From positions 243,561 through 307,560 of the forward strand of contig JALHOP010000009.1 of assembly GCA_022842935.1 (NCBI GenBank): a stretch of 64,000 nt of DNA. The letters are read 5' to 3'. Shown here in pieces: positions 1-9,900 of the stretch (within the stretch, counting starts at the first letter, position 1; each line of letters starts with the position of its first letter). The DNA is from Myxococcota bacterium (GTDB lineage: Bacteria; Myxococcota; XYA12-FULL-58-9; JALHOP01). Under the pieces are notes generated by a model that searched no databases, was not told where the DNA came from, and was given only the letters and a program-made list of their open reading frames with translations. Position numbers and translations under genes: made by a program.

Positions 1-1
1 C

Positions 2-2731
2 GAGGCCTCGCCACGCAAGGCCGAAAAGTGGGTCTACCTTCTGTCGGAAGGCAAGGCTTCGATGCGCGACCTGCTCGGTGGAAAGGGTGCAAACCTCGCG
101 GAGATGACGCGCATTGGTTTACCTGTTCCGCCTGGTCTCATCGTCACCACGCGGGCCTGCAATGCCTTTCTCGCCGCCGACGGCTTCCCGCCGATGATGT
201 GGGACCAGGTGCTCGCGGCGCTCCGCAAGGTCGAGCGACTCGCCGGCAAGCGTCTCGGCGACGCCAAGAACCCGCTGCTGGTCGCCTGCCGCTCAGGCGC
301 GAAGTTCTCGATGCCTGGCATGATGGACACGGTGCTCAACATCGGCCTGAACGACGCGGTCGCTGCCGGCCTCATCGAGCTCACCGGCGACGAGCGCTTC
401 GTGTTCGACAGCTATCGGCGCCTGGTGCAGATGTTCGGCACCGTTGTGCTCAACTTGCCCGACGAGCCGTTCGAGGACGTGCTCGGCGCGTGGCGTAAGA
501 AGCGGAGCGTCGCCAACGACGCGGATCTCGCCGCGACGGATCTGCAGGCGATCACCCACGAGTTCAAACGCATCGTGCGTGAGCGCGCACAGCAGCAGTT
601 CCCGGAGGATCCACTCGAGCAACTCCGCCTTGCGATCGGCGCCGTCTTCTCGAGCTGGAACGGCAAGCGCGCCATCGACTACCGGAACGCTGCTGGCATC
701 GCTCACGACCTCGGCACTGCGGTCAACATCGTGACGATGGTGTTTGGCAACATGGGAATTGACTCAGGCACCGGCGTGGTGACGACGCGCAACGTCACCA
801 CTGGCACCCCCGAGATCGAAGGCGACTACCTCACCAACGCGCAGGGCGAAGACGTGGTCGCCGGCATTCGCGAGACCAAACGCATCGCGGCGCTCGCCGA
901 TGAGATGCCGACGATCTACAAACAGTTCACCAAAATTTGCAGGAAGCTCGAGAAGCACTACCGCGAGGTGCAAGACGTCGAGTTCACGATCGAGCGCGGC
1001 AAGCTGTGGATGCTCCAAACGCGCGATGCCAAGCGTAGCGCGGTCGCCGCGGTGCGCATCGCGGTTGACCTCGCCAAAGAGCGCTTGATCACGCGTGAGG
1101 AAGCTGTTGCACGGGTCAAGCCCGAGCATGTCGACTACTTCTTACACCCGCAGTTCGACCCAGCTGAGCGCGCGTCCGCTAAAGCGCGCGGTGATGCCAT
1201 TGCAACCGGCCTTAACGTATCGCCCGGGGCGGCGAGTGGGGCACTCGCCTTTGACGCCGACACCGCAGAGCGCTTGGGCCTGCGAGAGAAGAAGCCGGTC
1301 ATCATGGTGCGGCCCGAGACCAAACCTGACGACGTGCACGGTATGCTCGCCGCGCAAGGCATCCTCACCAGCCGCGGTGGGCGAACGAGCCACGCGGCGC
1401 TGGTTGCGCGGCAGTTCGGAAAGCCTGCCGTGGTCGGTGTGCTCGCGATGGAAGTCGACGTCGCCCGACGCGAGCTCAAGGTGGGCGGGCGCACCCTCCG
1501 CGAAGGTGATGATGTTTCGATCGACGGCACGACGGGAGAGGTCTTCGCTGGGAATTTGAAGACGGTGATCCCCGACTTCAACGAACCCCACTTGCTCACG
1601 CTGCTCGGCTGGGCCGACCGCATCCGTAAGCTCGGCGTTTGGGCCAATGCGGACTACCCGCGTGACGCCGAGCGAGCGCGGGCCTATGGTGCCGAGGGCA
1701 TCGGCCTCGTGCGCACCGAGCACATGTTCTTCGAGACCAATCGCCTGCCGCACGTGCAGCGCATGATCCTCGCGCAAGACGATACGTCGCGCGCCGATGC
1801 GATCGGCAAGCTCCTGCCATTCCAGCGCGACGATTTCATCGGTCTCTTCAAGGCCATGGACGGGTTGCCGGTGACCATTCGTCTCATCGACCCGCCCCTG
1901 CACGAGTTCCTGCCAAGCCACGATGCGCTGCAGAAAGCGGTGACCGAGCTCGAGACGCGCCACCGTCTGCATGACGACGCGGGCGGGACCCAAACCGCTG
2001 CTCTGCTCGGCGAGCTGTCGTCCAAGCGCGCTCTGCTCGACGCAGTCGAGTCGATGCGCGAGCAGAACCCAATGCTCGGCCTGCGCGGAGTACGCCTCGG
2101 GATCCACATGCCCGCGCTCGTGCGCATGCAGGTTCGCGCCATCTTCGAGGCCGCCTGCTTCTGCGCCAAGGCCGGCGTGAAGGTGAAGCCGAAGATCATG
2201 ATTCCGCTCACGGCGATCTCGACCGAACTCAAGGTCGAGCGCGAGCTACTCGAAGACGAAGCCAAGCAGGTCCTGAAAGAGCAGGGCCTCGTGCCCAGTC
2301 AGCTCGCCTACGAGTTCGGCACGATGATCGAGGTCCCGCGGGCGGCGATTGCGGCGGAGCGTATTGCCGAGTACGCCGAGTTCTTCAGCTTCGGCACCAA
2401 CGATCTCACCCAGACCACCTTCGGTATCTCACGCGACGACGCCGAGACGGGTTTCCTTTCCGAATACCTTCGCAAGGGTATCCTGCTGCGGAACCCGTTC
2501 GCGACGCTCGACCAGACAGGCGTCGGGGTGTTGATGCAGATGGGCGTGCAGCTTGGCCGCAAGCGCCGGCCGCGGTTGCAGGTGGGCATTTGCGGCGAGC
2601 ACGGCGGCGACCCAGCGAGCATCGACTTCTGCCATCGCATCGGTCTGAACTACGTGAGCTGCTCACCTTTCCGTGTCCCGGTGGCTCGGCTCGCGGCCGC
2701 GCATGCTGCGCTCGCCGATGCCCTACGTTGA
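2..2731 (+). CDS. ppdK: Pyruvate, phosphate dikinase (5' end outside window)
   Basis: Interconverts pyruvate, ATP and Pi with PEP, AMP and PPi in the cytoplasm. The first ATG in the window is at 62, but the same frame is open back to base 2 and encodes KAEKWVYLLSEGKAS just before MRDLLGGKGANLAEM, which is the usual PPDK N-terminus. The true start is therefore upstream of the window and the ATG at 62 is internal. From base 62 about 889 residues are present. The phosphohistidine-domain signature GGRTSHAALVAR lies near residue 444, with the catalytic His in TSHAA. The C-terminal PEP-binding barrel contains GLRGVRLGI and the catalytic Cys motif GICGEHGGD near residue 844. It ends in TGA at 2729-2731. 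About 270 bases without a gene follow before the next start; I see nothing definite in them. Confidence 0.96.
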   Translation, partial: EASPRKAEKWVYLLSEGKASMRDLLGGKGANLAEMTRIGLPVPPGLIVTTRACNAFLAADGFPPMMWDQVLAALRKVERLAGKRLGDAKNPLLVACRSGAKFSMPGMMDTVLNIGLNDAVAAGLIELTGDERFVFDSYRRLVQMFGTVVLNLPDEPFEDVLGAWRKKRSVANDADLAATDLQAITHEFKRIVRERAQQQFPEDPLEQLRLAIGAVFSSWNGKRAIDYRNAAGIAHDLGTAVNIVTMVFGNMGIDSGTGVVTTRNVTTGTPEIEGDYLTNAQGEDVVAGIRETKRIAALADEMPTIYKQFTKICRKLEKHYREVQDVEFTIERGKLWMLQTRDAKRSAVAAVRIAVDLAKERLITREEAVARVKPEHVDYFLHPQFDPAERASAKARGDAIATGLNVSPGAASGALAFDADTAERLGLREKKPVIMVRPETKPDDVHGMLAAQGILTSRGGRTSHAALVARQFGKPAVVGVLAMEVDVARRELKVGGRTLREGDDVSIDGTTGEVFAGNLKTVIPDFNEPHLLTLLGWADRIRKLGVWANADYPRDAERARAYGAEGIGLVRTEHMFFETNRLPHVQRMILAQDDTSRADAIGKLLPFQRDDFIGLFKAMDGLPVTIRLIDPPLHEFLPSHDALQKAVTELETRHRLHDDAGGTQTAALLGELSSKRALLDAVESMREQNPMLGLRGVRLGIHMPALVRMQVRAIFEAACFCAKAGVKVKPKIMIPLTAISTELKVERELLEDEAKQVLKEQGLVPSQLAYEFGTMIEVPRAAIAAERIAEYAEFFSFGTNDLTQTTFGISRDDAETGFLSEYLRKGILLRNPFATLDQTGVGVLMQMGVQLGRKRRPRLQVGICGEHGGDPASIDFCHRIGLNYVSCSPFRVPVARLAAAHAALADALR

Positions 2732-3002
2732 GTCCTCCCGGGCGATGCCTTCGACCGGAATGCGGTCCGACTCGCGTGGTGCGTGCATGTGCAGGGACAA
2801 ACTTCACCCGTGGTCGCGCGGGCTGAACCGGTAAACGGTATCGCGACGCCGCAAGAATAACAGGCTCGCGAAAGGCCAACGCAGATTATGCGGAGCACAG
2901 GCAAGGCTTCACGCCGCTCACCGCCCGCTAGACTGCGGCACGCGGCATGCACCGCGCTAACCACACAACGCGACCGAGCGGCCGCACATCAAAGGACCAG
3001 CT

Positions 3003-4043
3003 GTGAAAGCTCTCGTCTATCTGGGCCCCGGCAACAAAGCACTCGAGGACCGTCCGCGCCCCAGGCTCGATGCGCAGACCGACGCGATCGTGCGCATCAC
3101 CAAGACCACCATCTGTGGAACCGATCTCCACATCCTCAAGGGCGATGTCCCCTCGTGCACTCCCGGTCGCATTCTGGGACACGAGGGCGTTGGCGTCGTC
3201 GAGGAGCTCGGCTCGGGCGTCACGTCCTTTGCGCGCGGTGACCGCGTGCTGATTTCGTGCATTAGTTGCTGTGGCAAGTGCGTCTACTGTCGCAGGCAGA
3301 TGTATTCGCACTGCACCAGCGGTGGTTGGGTCCTTGGCAACACCATCGACGGCACACAGGCAGAGTTCGTGCGCATCCCACACGCAGACACCAGCCTCTA
3401 CCACATCCCGGAGGGACTCGATGACGAGGCGCTGGTGATGCTCAGCGACATCCTGCCGACTGGGTTCGAGTGCGGCGTCTTGAATGGGCGCGTGTCTCCG
3501 GGAAGCACGGTAGCGATCGTCGGCTCCGGGCCAATTGGTCTCGCTGCATTACTGACCGCGCAGTTCTACTCCCCTTCCAAGATCATCATGGTCGACCGCG
3601 ACCCGAATCGGCTCGAGCTGGCCAAGAGCTTCGGGGCGACCGCTATCGTGAACAGCGCGAACGGCAAAGAAGTCGAGGTCATCAACGCCATGACCGGTGG
3701 CCGCGGTGTGGATGTCGCGATCGAAGCGGTGGGGACGCCGTCGGCCTTCGATACCTGCCAAAACATCGTCGGGCCCGGCGGGACCATCGCCAACATCGGC
3801 GTGCATGGCTCGAAGGTCGACCTGCACCTGGAGCGCCTCTGGAACCGCAACATCACCTTGACGACGCGCCTCGTCGACACCGCGAGCACGCCAATGCTCC
3901 TTGAGACTTTGCAGTCAGGCAAGCTCGAGCCGAAGCGTCTGGTCACACACAGGTTCGACCTCGCTCACATCACCGATGCGTACGCGACGTTCGGCGACGC
4001 AGCGAATACGCGGGCGCTCAAAGTGATCATCACGGCCTCGTGA
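3003..4043 (+). CDS. Zinc-dependent alcohol dehydrogenase (MDR family)
   Basis: Cytoplasmic NAD(P)-dependent medium-chain dehydrogenase, 346 aa. The start is GTG at 3003, with AAAGGA at 2991-2996 as ribosome-binding site. Catalytic zinc ligands fit Cys38 (ICGTD) and His60-Glu61 (GHEG). The structural zinc lobe is intact, with Cys90, Cys93, Cys96 and Cys104. The Rossmann glycine motif GSGPIG sits at about 174-179. The zinc sites and length match the threonine dehydrogenase/alcohol dehydrogenase branch and not the quinone reductases. The substrate cannot be read from the sequence. It appears to be a single gene, convergent with the hydrolase gene that ends at 4087. Confidence 0.9.
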   Translation: MKALVYLGPGNKALEDRPRPRLDAQTDAIVRITKTTICGTDLHILKGDVPSCTPGRILGHEGVGVVEELGSGVTSFARGDRVLISCISCCGKCVYCRRQMYSHCTSGGWVLGNTIDGTQAEFVRIPHADTSLYHIPEGLDDEALVMLSDILPTGFECGVLNGRVSPGSTVAIVGSGPIGLAALLTAQFYSPSKIIMVDRDPNRLELAKSFGATAIVNSANGKEVEVINAMTGGRGVDVAIEAVGTPSAFDTCQNIVGPGGTIANIGVHGSKVDLHLERLWNRNITLTTRLVDTASTPMLLETLQSGKLEPKRLVTHRFDLAHITDAYATFGDAANTRALKVIITAS

Positions 4044-4086
4044 CCTTGCAACCGCCTATCGAGCGCGAAAGACGACTACCCCCAAT

Positions 4087-5562
4087 CTAGGGTACCGACT
4101 GCCGAGCTGCGTCGCGAATCATGGTGCGCCGGGTGCGCTTGAACAACAGGTATACCAAGAGCCCGCCTGCGAGCGGGAAGGCCGCCATCGCGGTCATAGT
4201 GAGCTTCGCCATCGATGACAGGCTCATGCCAGGAGGCGCGACCGGGGGAGCCAGCTCGTTCGGCACGGCGCCTCCGTCCAGGAAGGTCGTGATCGTATTG
4301 GCGAGCAGATCGGGAGCGATCGCCCATAGCTCACTGGGCGAGCCGTACCCGGCGATGCGGGTAAAGCTCGGGTGCGCGAGCTCGCGCTGCATGGCGGCGA
4401 CGATGGTTTCCGGGGCGTAGCGGGGGTCGAGGTCGCCATGGATGACCAGGGCTGGCTTGTCGACGGCCCCGGTCGGTAGCGCTGGGAACTCTGGTAGCGC
4501 GAGCGACACGAGACCCAGCCCGCCCAGCGCCGTCACCAGGGTCGCCGAGGGCAACACGGGATCGCCGTCCACCATGTCGACGCCCGACGGATCGAGGCTC
4601 GCGAGCGCTGGAACCACCTCACCCCAGATGAAGCTGCTGCCAAGCACCACGTCGGCACCCCAGCTCATCTGACCGATGCCAGCGAAGTCGCCAAGGGCGG
4701 CGTCGCGCCAGGCGCCGATTGAGGCGAGCGCGCCGCGACGATAGGCGAGCTGTAGCGCCGTTGCGAGACGTACGCGATCACGGTCAATTCCGTACATCAG
4801 CCAGCGTGCTGGCAGAGCCGTGTTGCGAATCGTCGCTTCTGCTGTGGCGTCGTATGCGTTCAAGACGCGGGCCGCGTCTTTGCTGCTGCCCACCGGTTGA
4901 TCGGCCGGGGTTGGACCGAGCAAGACAATGCGGTCCACCTGTTCGGGGTGCAGACGCGCGAAGGTGAGCGCTGTGATCGCGCCAAAACCGTCAGCGACGA
5001 GGTGCACTCGCGACAGGCCGCTCCGCGCCAAAGACTCCTCGAGGTCTGCCACGCGTTCGAGGATGCCGTAGCCAAGCAGGCGGACACCGTCGGTTGTGTA
5101 TCGGCTCATGCAGTTGACGAACGCCTTGGGGACGGCCTCGCCCCATGTTTCGCTGGGTGCCCGCAGAGCCTCGCCGACCTCGGGGCAATCGAGCGAGCGA
5201 CCGCCGTCGATACCGCGGCTCCCGACGATGAGAAGCTCGCGGCCCTGTACGAACGTGCTCGGCGGGACGAACTGATAGGCCGAGCTACCCGGCCCGTCTC
5301 CGACGTAAAGAATCGGCGTGCCGCCGCCAACCTTCGTCCGCTGGAACGGAATACGCAGCGTGTCGCTAGCGGTGTCTCCCCGGAGCTCGGGCACCACGAG
5401 CGTGCCGCAGCTCGAGGGCACCTTGCCGTCGGAGAGCTGCAGATCGCATGCCTCGAGCTTGGGGTCGGTTGCGGTCGCGTCTTGCGACAATCGCGTCACC
5501 GCCGGGCGGCTATTGCCACCGCACGCCACGGCAAGGAGCACGAAAGGGAGTATGGACTTCAT
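4087..5562 (-). CDS. TAP-like alpha/beta-hydrolase fold lipoprotein, catalytic Ser and His lost
   Basis: 491 aa. The N-terminus is a lipoprotein signal with lipobox LAVAC (Cys14). The body follows the tripeptidyl aminopeptidase-like alpha/beta-hydrolase pattern: GSRGIDGGRS at 114-123, in place of the usual RGxGxS, and a strand-nucleophile-helix segment at 185-205. The nucleophile elbow, normally G-x-S-x-G, reads ADGFG, with Gly at 192 where Ser is expected. Asp379 (HGDLDP) is kept, but the position of the catalytic His reads GYGS, with Tyr406. This is therefore probably a non-catalytic binding protein. A hydrophobic segment at about 453-474 followed by KRTRR suggests a C-terminal membrane anchor, odd for a lipoprotein. 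Its ATG overlaps the stop of the FadL-like gene by four bases (ATGA), so the two are translationally coupled. It is the last gene of a three-gene operon. Confidence 0.85.
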   Translation of the reverse strand: MKSILPFVLLAVACGGNSRPAVTRLSQDATATDPKLEACDLQLSDGKVPSSCGTLVVPELRGDTASDTLRIPFQRTKVGGGTPILYVGDGPGSSAYQFVPPSTFVQGRELLIVGSRGIDGGRSLDCPEVGEALRAPSETWGEAVPKAFVNCMSRYTTDGVRLLGYGILERVADLEESLARSGLSRVHLVADGFGAITALTFARLHPEQVDRIVLLGPTPADQPVGSSKDAARVLNAYDATAEATIRNTALPARWLMYGIDRDRVRLATALQLAYRRGALASIGAWRDAALGDFAGIGQMSWGADVVLGSSFIWGEVVPALASLDPSGVDMVDGDPVLPSATLVTALGGLGLVSLALPEFPALPTGAVDKPALVIHGDLDPRYAPETIVAAMQRELAHPSFTRIAGYGSPSELWAIAPDLLANTITTFLDGGAVPNELAPPVAPPGMSLSSMAKLTMTAMAAFPLAGGLLVYLLFKRTRRTMIRDAARQSVP

Positions 5563-6983
5563 GGGGCGAGGAAATAGCGCACCGACAGACCGATGATGAA
5601 GTTACTTGCGCTGTAATCGCCATTGCCGAGCGCTGTTCGTCCCGAAAAGGCCGGACGGAGCGGGTTCAGTTGCAGCGCTTGGCTGTTGCGGATGCTGCGG
5701 CTCTCGAGGATGCCGTAGGCGATGGTCCCGTCGAGAGCGACCCGGCCGAGGCGATAGCCGGCCCCGCCGGTGATGAACAGCTTGTCGAGGTCGACCCACT
5801 CGGGCGAGAGGCGCTCGTCCGGAATCGCGGACGGCTCGTAGAACGCGCCCGCGCGCAGGACGAGGTCGCGAGCACCATCGATCTCGGGCGTCCACTCCGA
5901 GCCGAGCCGGAAAGACCATACGTTCTTGAAACGGGGCTCGATGAACAGCTCGGCGAGCCGATAGTCGCCAATCGCGAGCACGTTGTTGATGCGGACGTCT
6001 TGGGGGGAGAAGGTCACCTGATCGAAGCTCGACCAGTGGTCGTGCACCGCCGCGAGCTCGACGCGGACGAGATCGCTCCGTGCCTCGACGCCAAAGCGCG
6101 CCGACCATGGCAGCGACAGCCTCACGCGTGCTTTGGGCTCGGCGGGCTCCAGCGTCGCCGCATCGTATTCGCCGGCGGCAGGCAATCGCACGTTGAGATC
6201 CGCCACGCGATTGATGCGGTAGCCACTCTCCCAAGCGATGCCGATCTTCAGCCAATCGGTCGGCGTGCCGATGACGCCAACGTGGATACCGGGGGAGAAG
6301 ATGTTCTTGGCGACCAGCTGGATACGCGTGTCGTGCAGCGGATCTTCTGCCTGCGTACAAATGACACCGTCGCACGCAGAGACGGACTTGGTGTCGGCGA
6401 AGGTGCCAACCATGGCCTGCAGCGACAGGCCGAAAGCGAGCTGGGGAATGGGGCGCACGGCAGCCCCGGCCGCGAGCTTGACGATGGCGGTGCCGTTGTA
6501 CTCCTCGATAGCGTAGCGCTGTGGGGCGGGGCTCCCGTCTGGCAGCTCCGAAGGCCAGGTCTGCAAACCCGGTGTATCGGCTCCGAGGCTTGCACCGAAG
6601 GTCAACATCGGGCCCAGCCCAAAGTCATGGACGAAGCCGATGTTCGGCAGTGGCAGCTTCAAGGCCTCGCCGGTCACGGTCGGCAGCGGCTCGCTATCGG
6701 CGGTCACTCGACGTGTGAAGTCGACCGTGTAGAAGTTGAACGCAAGATCGAGGAGCACCTGGTTCGTCGCGAACGCTAGACCTGCTGGATTGTAGGTCAG
6801 CGCGTGGACGTCGTCGGCGCCGGCGACGAAGGCTCCAGCGCGCCCGAGAGGCCGAACACCGCGCGGCGCGATGAACAAACCTGCCGCGTGCGCCTCGGCG
6901 GACACAAGCAGTGTTAACGCGATAGCGAGCGCGCGGAGGGTGGTCGGTGCCACGCGAAGCTCAGCGATTTGCAATGATTTCAT
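5559..6983 (-). CDS. OmpP1/FadL-family outer membrane transport protein
   Basis: Predicted 14-strand beta-barrel of the FadL family, which lets hydrophobic molecules such as fatty acids cross the outer membrane. The frame is open to 7076, but the internal ATG at 6983 (MKSLQIAEL) starts a normal signal peptide ending AHA-A and gives 474 aa; the longer form would add 31 residues inside the upstream gene. The mature start GLFIAPRGVRPLGRAGAFVA and the following NPAGLAF are typical of FadL N-terminal hatch regions. The C-terminus ends in an aromatic barrel strand (GLSVRYFLAP). It overlaps the 3' end of the lipoprotein gene by 23 bases and the start of the hydrolase gene by four, so all three are one transcript. 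The substrate is unknown. Confidence 0.88.
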   Translation of the reverse strand: MKSLQIAELRVAPTTLRALAIALTLLVSAEAHAAGLFIAPRGVRPLGRAGAFVAGADDVHALTYNPAGLAFATNQVLLDLAFNFYTVDFTRRVTADSEPLPTVTGEALKLPLPNIGFVHDFGLGPMLTFGASLGADTPGLQTWPSELPDGSPAPQRYAIEEYNGTAIVKLAAGAAVRPIPQLAFGLSLQAMVGTFADTKSVSACDGVICTQAEDPLHDTRIQLVAKNIFSPGIHVGVIGTPTDWLKIGIAWESGYRINRVADLNVRLPAAGEYDAATLEPAEPKARVRLSLPWSARFGVEARSDLVRVELAAVHDHWSSFDQVTFSPQDVRINNVLAIGDYRLAELFIEPRFKNVWSFRLGSEWTPEIDGARDLVLRAGAFYEPSAIPDERLSPEWVDLDKLFITGGAGYRLGRVALDGTIAYGILESRSIRNSQALQLNPLRPAFSGRTALGNGDYSASNFIIGLSVRYFLAP

Positions 6984-9900
6984 AGAGCCGTTCCAAGCCG
7001 CGGTCAGGGTCGGAGAGGAACGAACGCACCACGCTGACGCTCTTGGCGTAGTCGGTACGGGAGCGGGGAGTGCCACTACCTGGTCTGTTGCGGTTCACCT
7101 CGAGCATGATGTCGAGGAGCGCCTCGACCGGCGTCTCTGCGTTGGGGTTGTCCTCTGGGTGGCTCACGAGCCGGGCGAGTAGCTGCGGTAAAGCTCTGCC
7201 TGTGTCGCGCGCGCCCATCGCCTGCATCAGCGTGATGCCTCGCTGAAACATCCCGTTCTTGGGGTCGGCGGCCGTTGCCAATGACCGCGCGAGCGGACGC
7301 AAGTCGGCCTCATTGTCGAGCAGCTGCAAAGCGTCCGCGAGCCCCTGGACGGTGCTGGTGTAGAAGTCGTTCTCGACGAGGTGCTGCAGAAGCGCGTCCA
7401 CTTGGGCTCGCGCCTCGGGGTCGCGCATCAACAGGCTGCAAAGCGGCACCAGCGTCTGCACGAGCGGCTGGTCGATCACCTCTTGCAAGCGATCGTCCAT
7501 ACCGTCCGCCCACGTGTTCAGATCGCCTGCCGTCACGTGCGCCTGAAGACGCGCTTGCACGAATCCCAAGAGCTGGGCTGCGAGGGGCGCGGTGTCGGAG
7601 CTCGCCATGCGCTGGCCATTGCTGTCCAAGAGGCCGCCGACCAGACCCTTGATGCCGTCGCCCATCGCGGTGGAGAGCTCGGGGTCGAGCGCCAGCGCGG
7701 CGTCGGCGCTGCGTAGCGCGTCGACCAGTAGGTGCACCGGTGTGATGTTGACCACGGTCTGGCCGTCGTTGCGGACGGTGTACGAACGGCCGGCGCGAGT
7801 CGTCAGGCCCGCGTTCTGCTCTGGCAAGATTAACGACCGCATCAGCGCGAGGACCCGGGCGCGGCCATCGATGCCGCCGACGTTGATACCCTTCAACGCA
7901 GCGAGAGCGCGTCCGATACCCGCGAGCGGGTTCGTGGCGACCGCCTCGGCGATGACTGGCTCGAAGCGGACGATGCCGGTGTTTGGCGCGTACAGGGCGG
8001 CGTTGGGGTCGTCCGACTGCACGAAGTCGCTGTCGCGGCTGCCGTAGTGTCTGTGCAGGGTCGCGAAGAGCTCGACGAAGAGATCGATGCGGCGGTGGTC
8101 GTAAAACGCCTGCACGATGGGCGCGATGTTGTCGTAGAACCCTTCGAGCTCCCAGGCGAAGATTGTGCCGTTGTGCCGGCTCTTGAGCGGTACGCCGTCC
8201 CAGGTTGGTACGTCATCGTAAAGGCCCGAGAGATACGCGTTGTAGGGCGCGAAAACGAAGCGGTCGAGCGAGGCGGGCGTCGGATAGAGGCCGAAGCCGT
8301 CGATGCCACTTTCGAATTCGATGAGCGAGTGCGTTGCGACGGCGGCGAGCGTCGAGTCTTTGATGGTGACTACCGCCTTCCCGATGATCGACTCACTGTG
8401 GAAGATGGCGATGTCATCGATCTGTGTAAGCTCGCACTCGGCGTACCCCGAGCCGAAGAAGGGGTACGAGATGCCGAGCATGGTGACGTAGGCGCCTTCT
8501 TTGTTGCACAGGCGCGCGCCGCGCGCGTCGAACATGAGATGAATGAAGCGCTGGAAGATACTTCGATTGGTGCGCAGGTCGGGCCGCGTCCGATCGACCG
8601 GGGTCCGCATGGTGCCGGTTGGCGGGCCGTTCAAATCCTGTGGGTTGTAGTCGATGAGGTCCTTGAACTTGAGGTAGCGCGCGATAGTGCTCGATAGATT
8701 GCCAACGCGTGGATCTTCGAAGGCGTCGAGAAGGCTCTCGGCAAGGCCAGGCTCGCGCAAAATCTCGACCACGACGTCGAGCAACTCCTCCGTCATCGCG
8801 GTGTCGTCTTCGAGCCGGTAGTCGGCGTACGGCTGCTCGCGCAGCATTCGCAAGGCTACCGAGAGGGCCTGCGTGCCGGCGGCAAGCGCCCGCTCGTCGC
8901 GGCGGGCTAGCTCCTGCAACGAAGCGAGTGCGGGCAACAGGGTATCGCGCTTGGCGACGACGCCGGCCACATAGGCGAGGTCCAAGAGCGGCGACCGCGT
9001 GGTGTCGTAGCCGCCAAAGCGCACTTGACCGCTCGAATAGTTGGCGCTGCGGGCGCGTTGCGGACCCAAAAGGAGCGCGCCGGGGCGCAAAAGCTGCCCG
9101 ATGGCCCCCGGTGCGGCTCTCGTGATGCGCGCCACCTCTCGCGTGAGCCCGGCGAGCACGGTGCCCTCGACATTGTTGTAGCGGTAGACCAGGTCGCCAC
9201 CGCCGTCGAGCAGGCGGCCAAACTGATCGCGCGGCTCCGCCCGTGACACTCGCGCGAGCGGGAAGGGCGTACCGCTCGCCTGTACTCCGCCGACGGTTAG
9301 GGCTAAGCCGCGCGCGTCGCGTTGTACGATATAGCGGGCCGTCTGGTTGTCGAGCTCTGGATCATAGCTCTCGAGGAGCTCGCGCAGCACGTACCAGCTG
9401 TGGTTGGGGTCGTCTTCCTCGTCGAAGGCGTCGACGAGCTCGGGCTGTAGCACCGACAGAGCATTGGCCAACGTCACCGTACCCGCTTCGGTGGTCGTGA
9501 CGGCCTCGAGGCTCCTTGCGAGCAGCTCGGCGGTTCCGTCGAAGCTCATGAGCACGCGCATGAATCCGGGAGTCAGGTGCGGCTGCACGTAGCCATCACG
9601 CCTGGCGATGCGCTCGATGGCTCCGAGCGCTTCCGGGTCCTGCTCGAGACTCGCAAGCCAAGCTTGCATGGTGTCGGTTGCGCGGAGCATCGTGCCGTCG
9701 TCGTAGAGCGGCAGCATCTGCTCGAGCATCTCGCGCACCGCACCTCCGACCGGAGCCTCGAGCGCGGCGTTGGTCTCGCTCACCAAGCGGTCGCGTTGCA
9801 GGAAGAGAGCCTTCAGACGGGGACCGTCGGTTGCTGCCGGCTCGAGGTTGTCCATGCAGGTCGGATGCCCGGCGACGAGGGCGGGATCCTCAGCGACCGC

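Noticed and set aside
5448..6779. 443-residue plus-strand open frame
   Set aside because: Lies antisense to the FadL-like gene; no motif, and its composition is the shadow expected in high-GC DNA.
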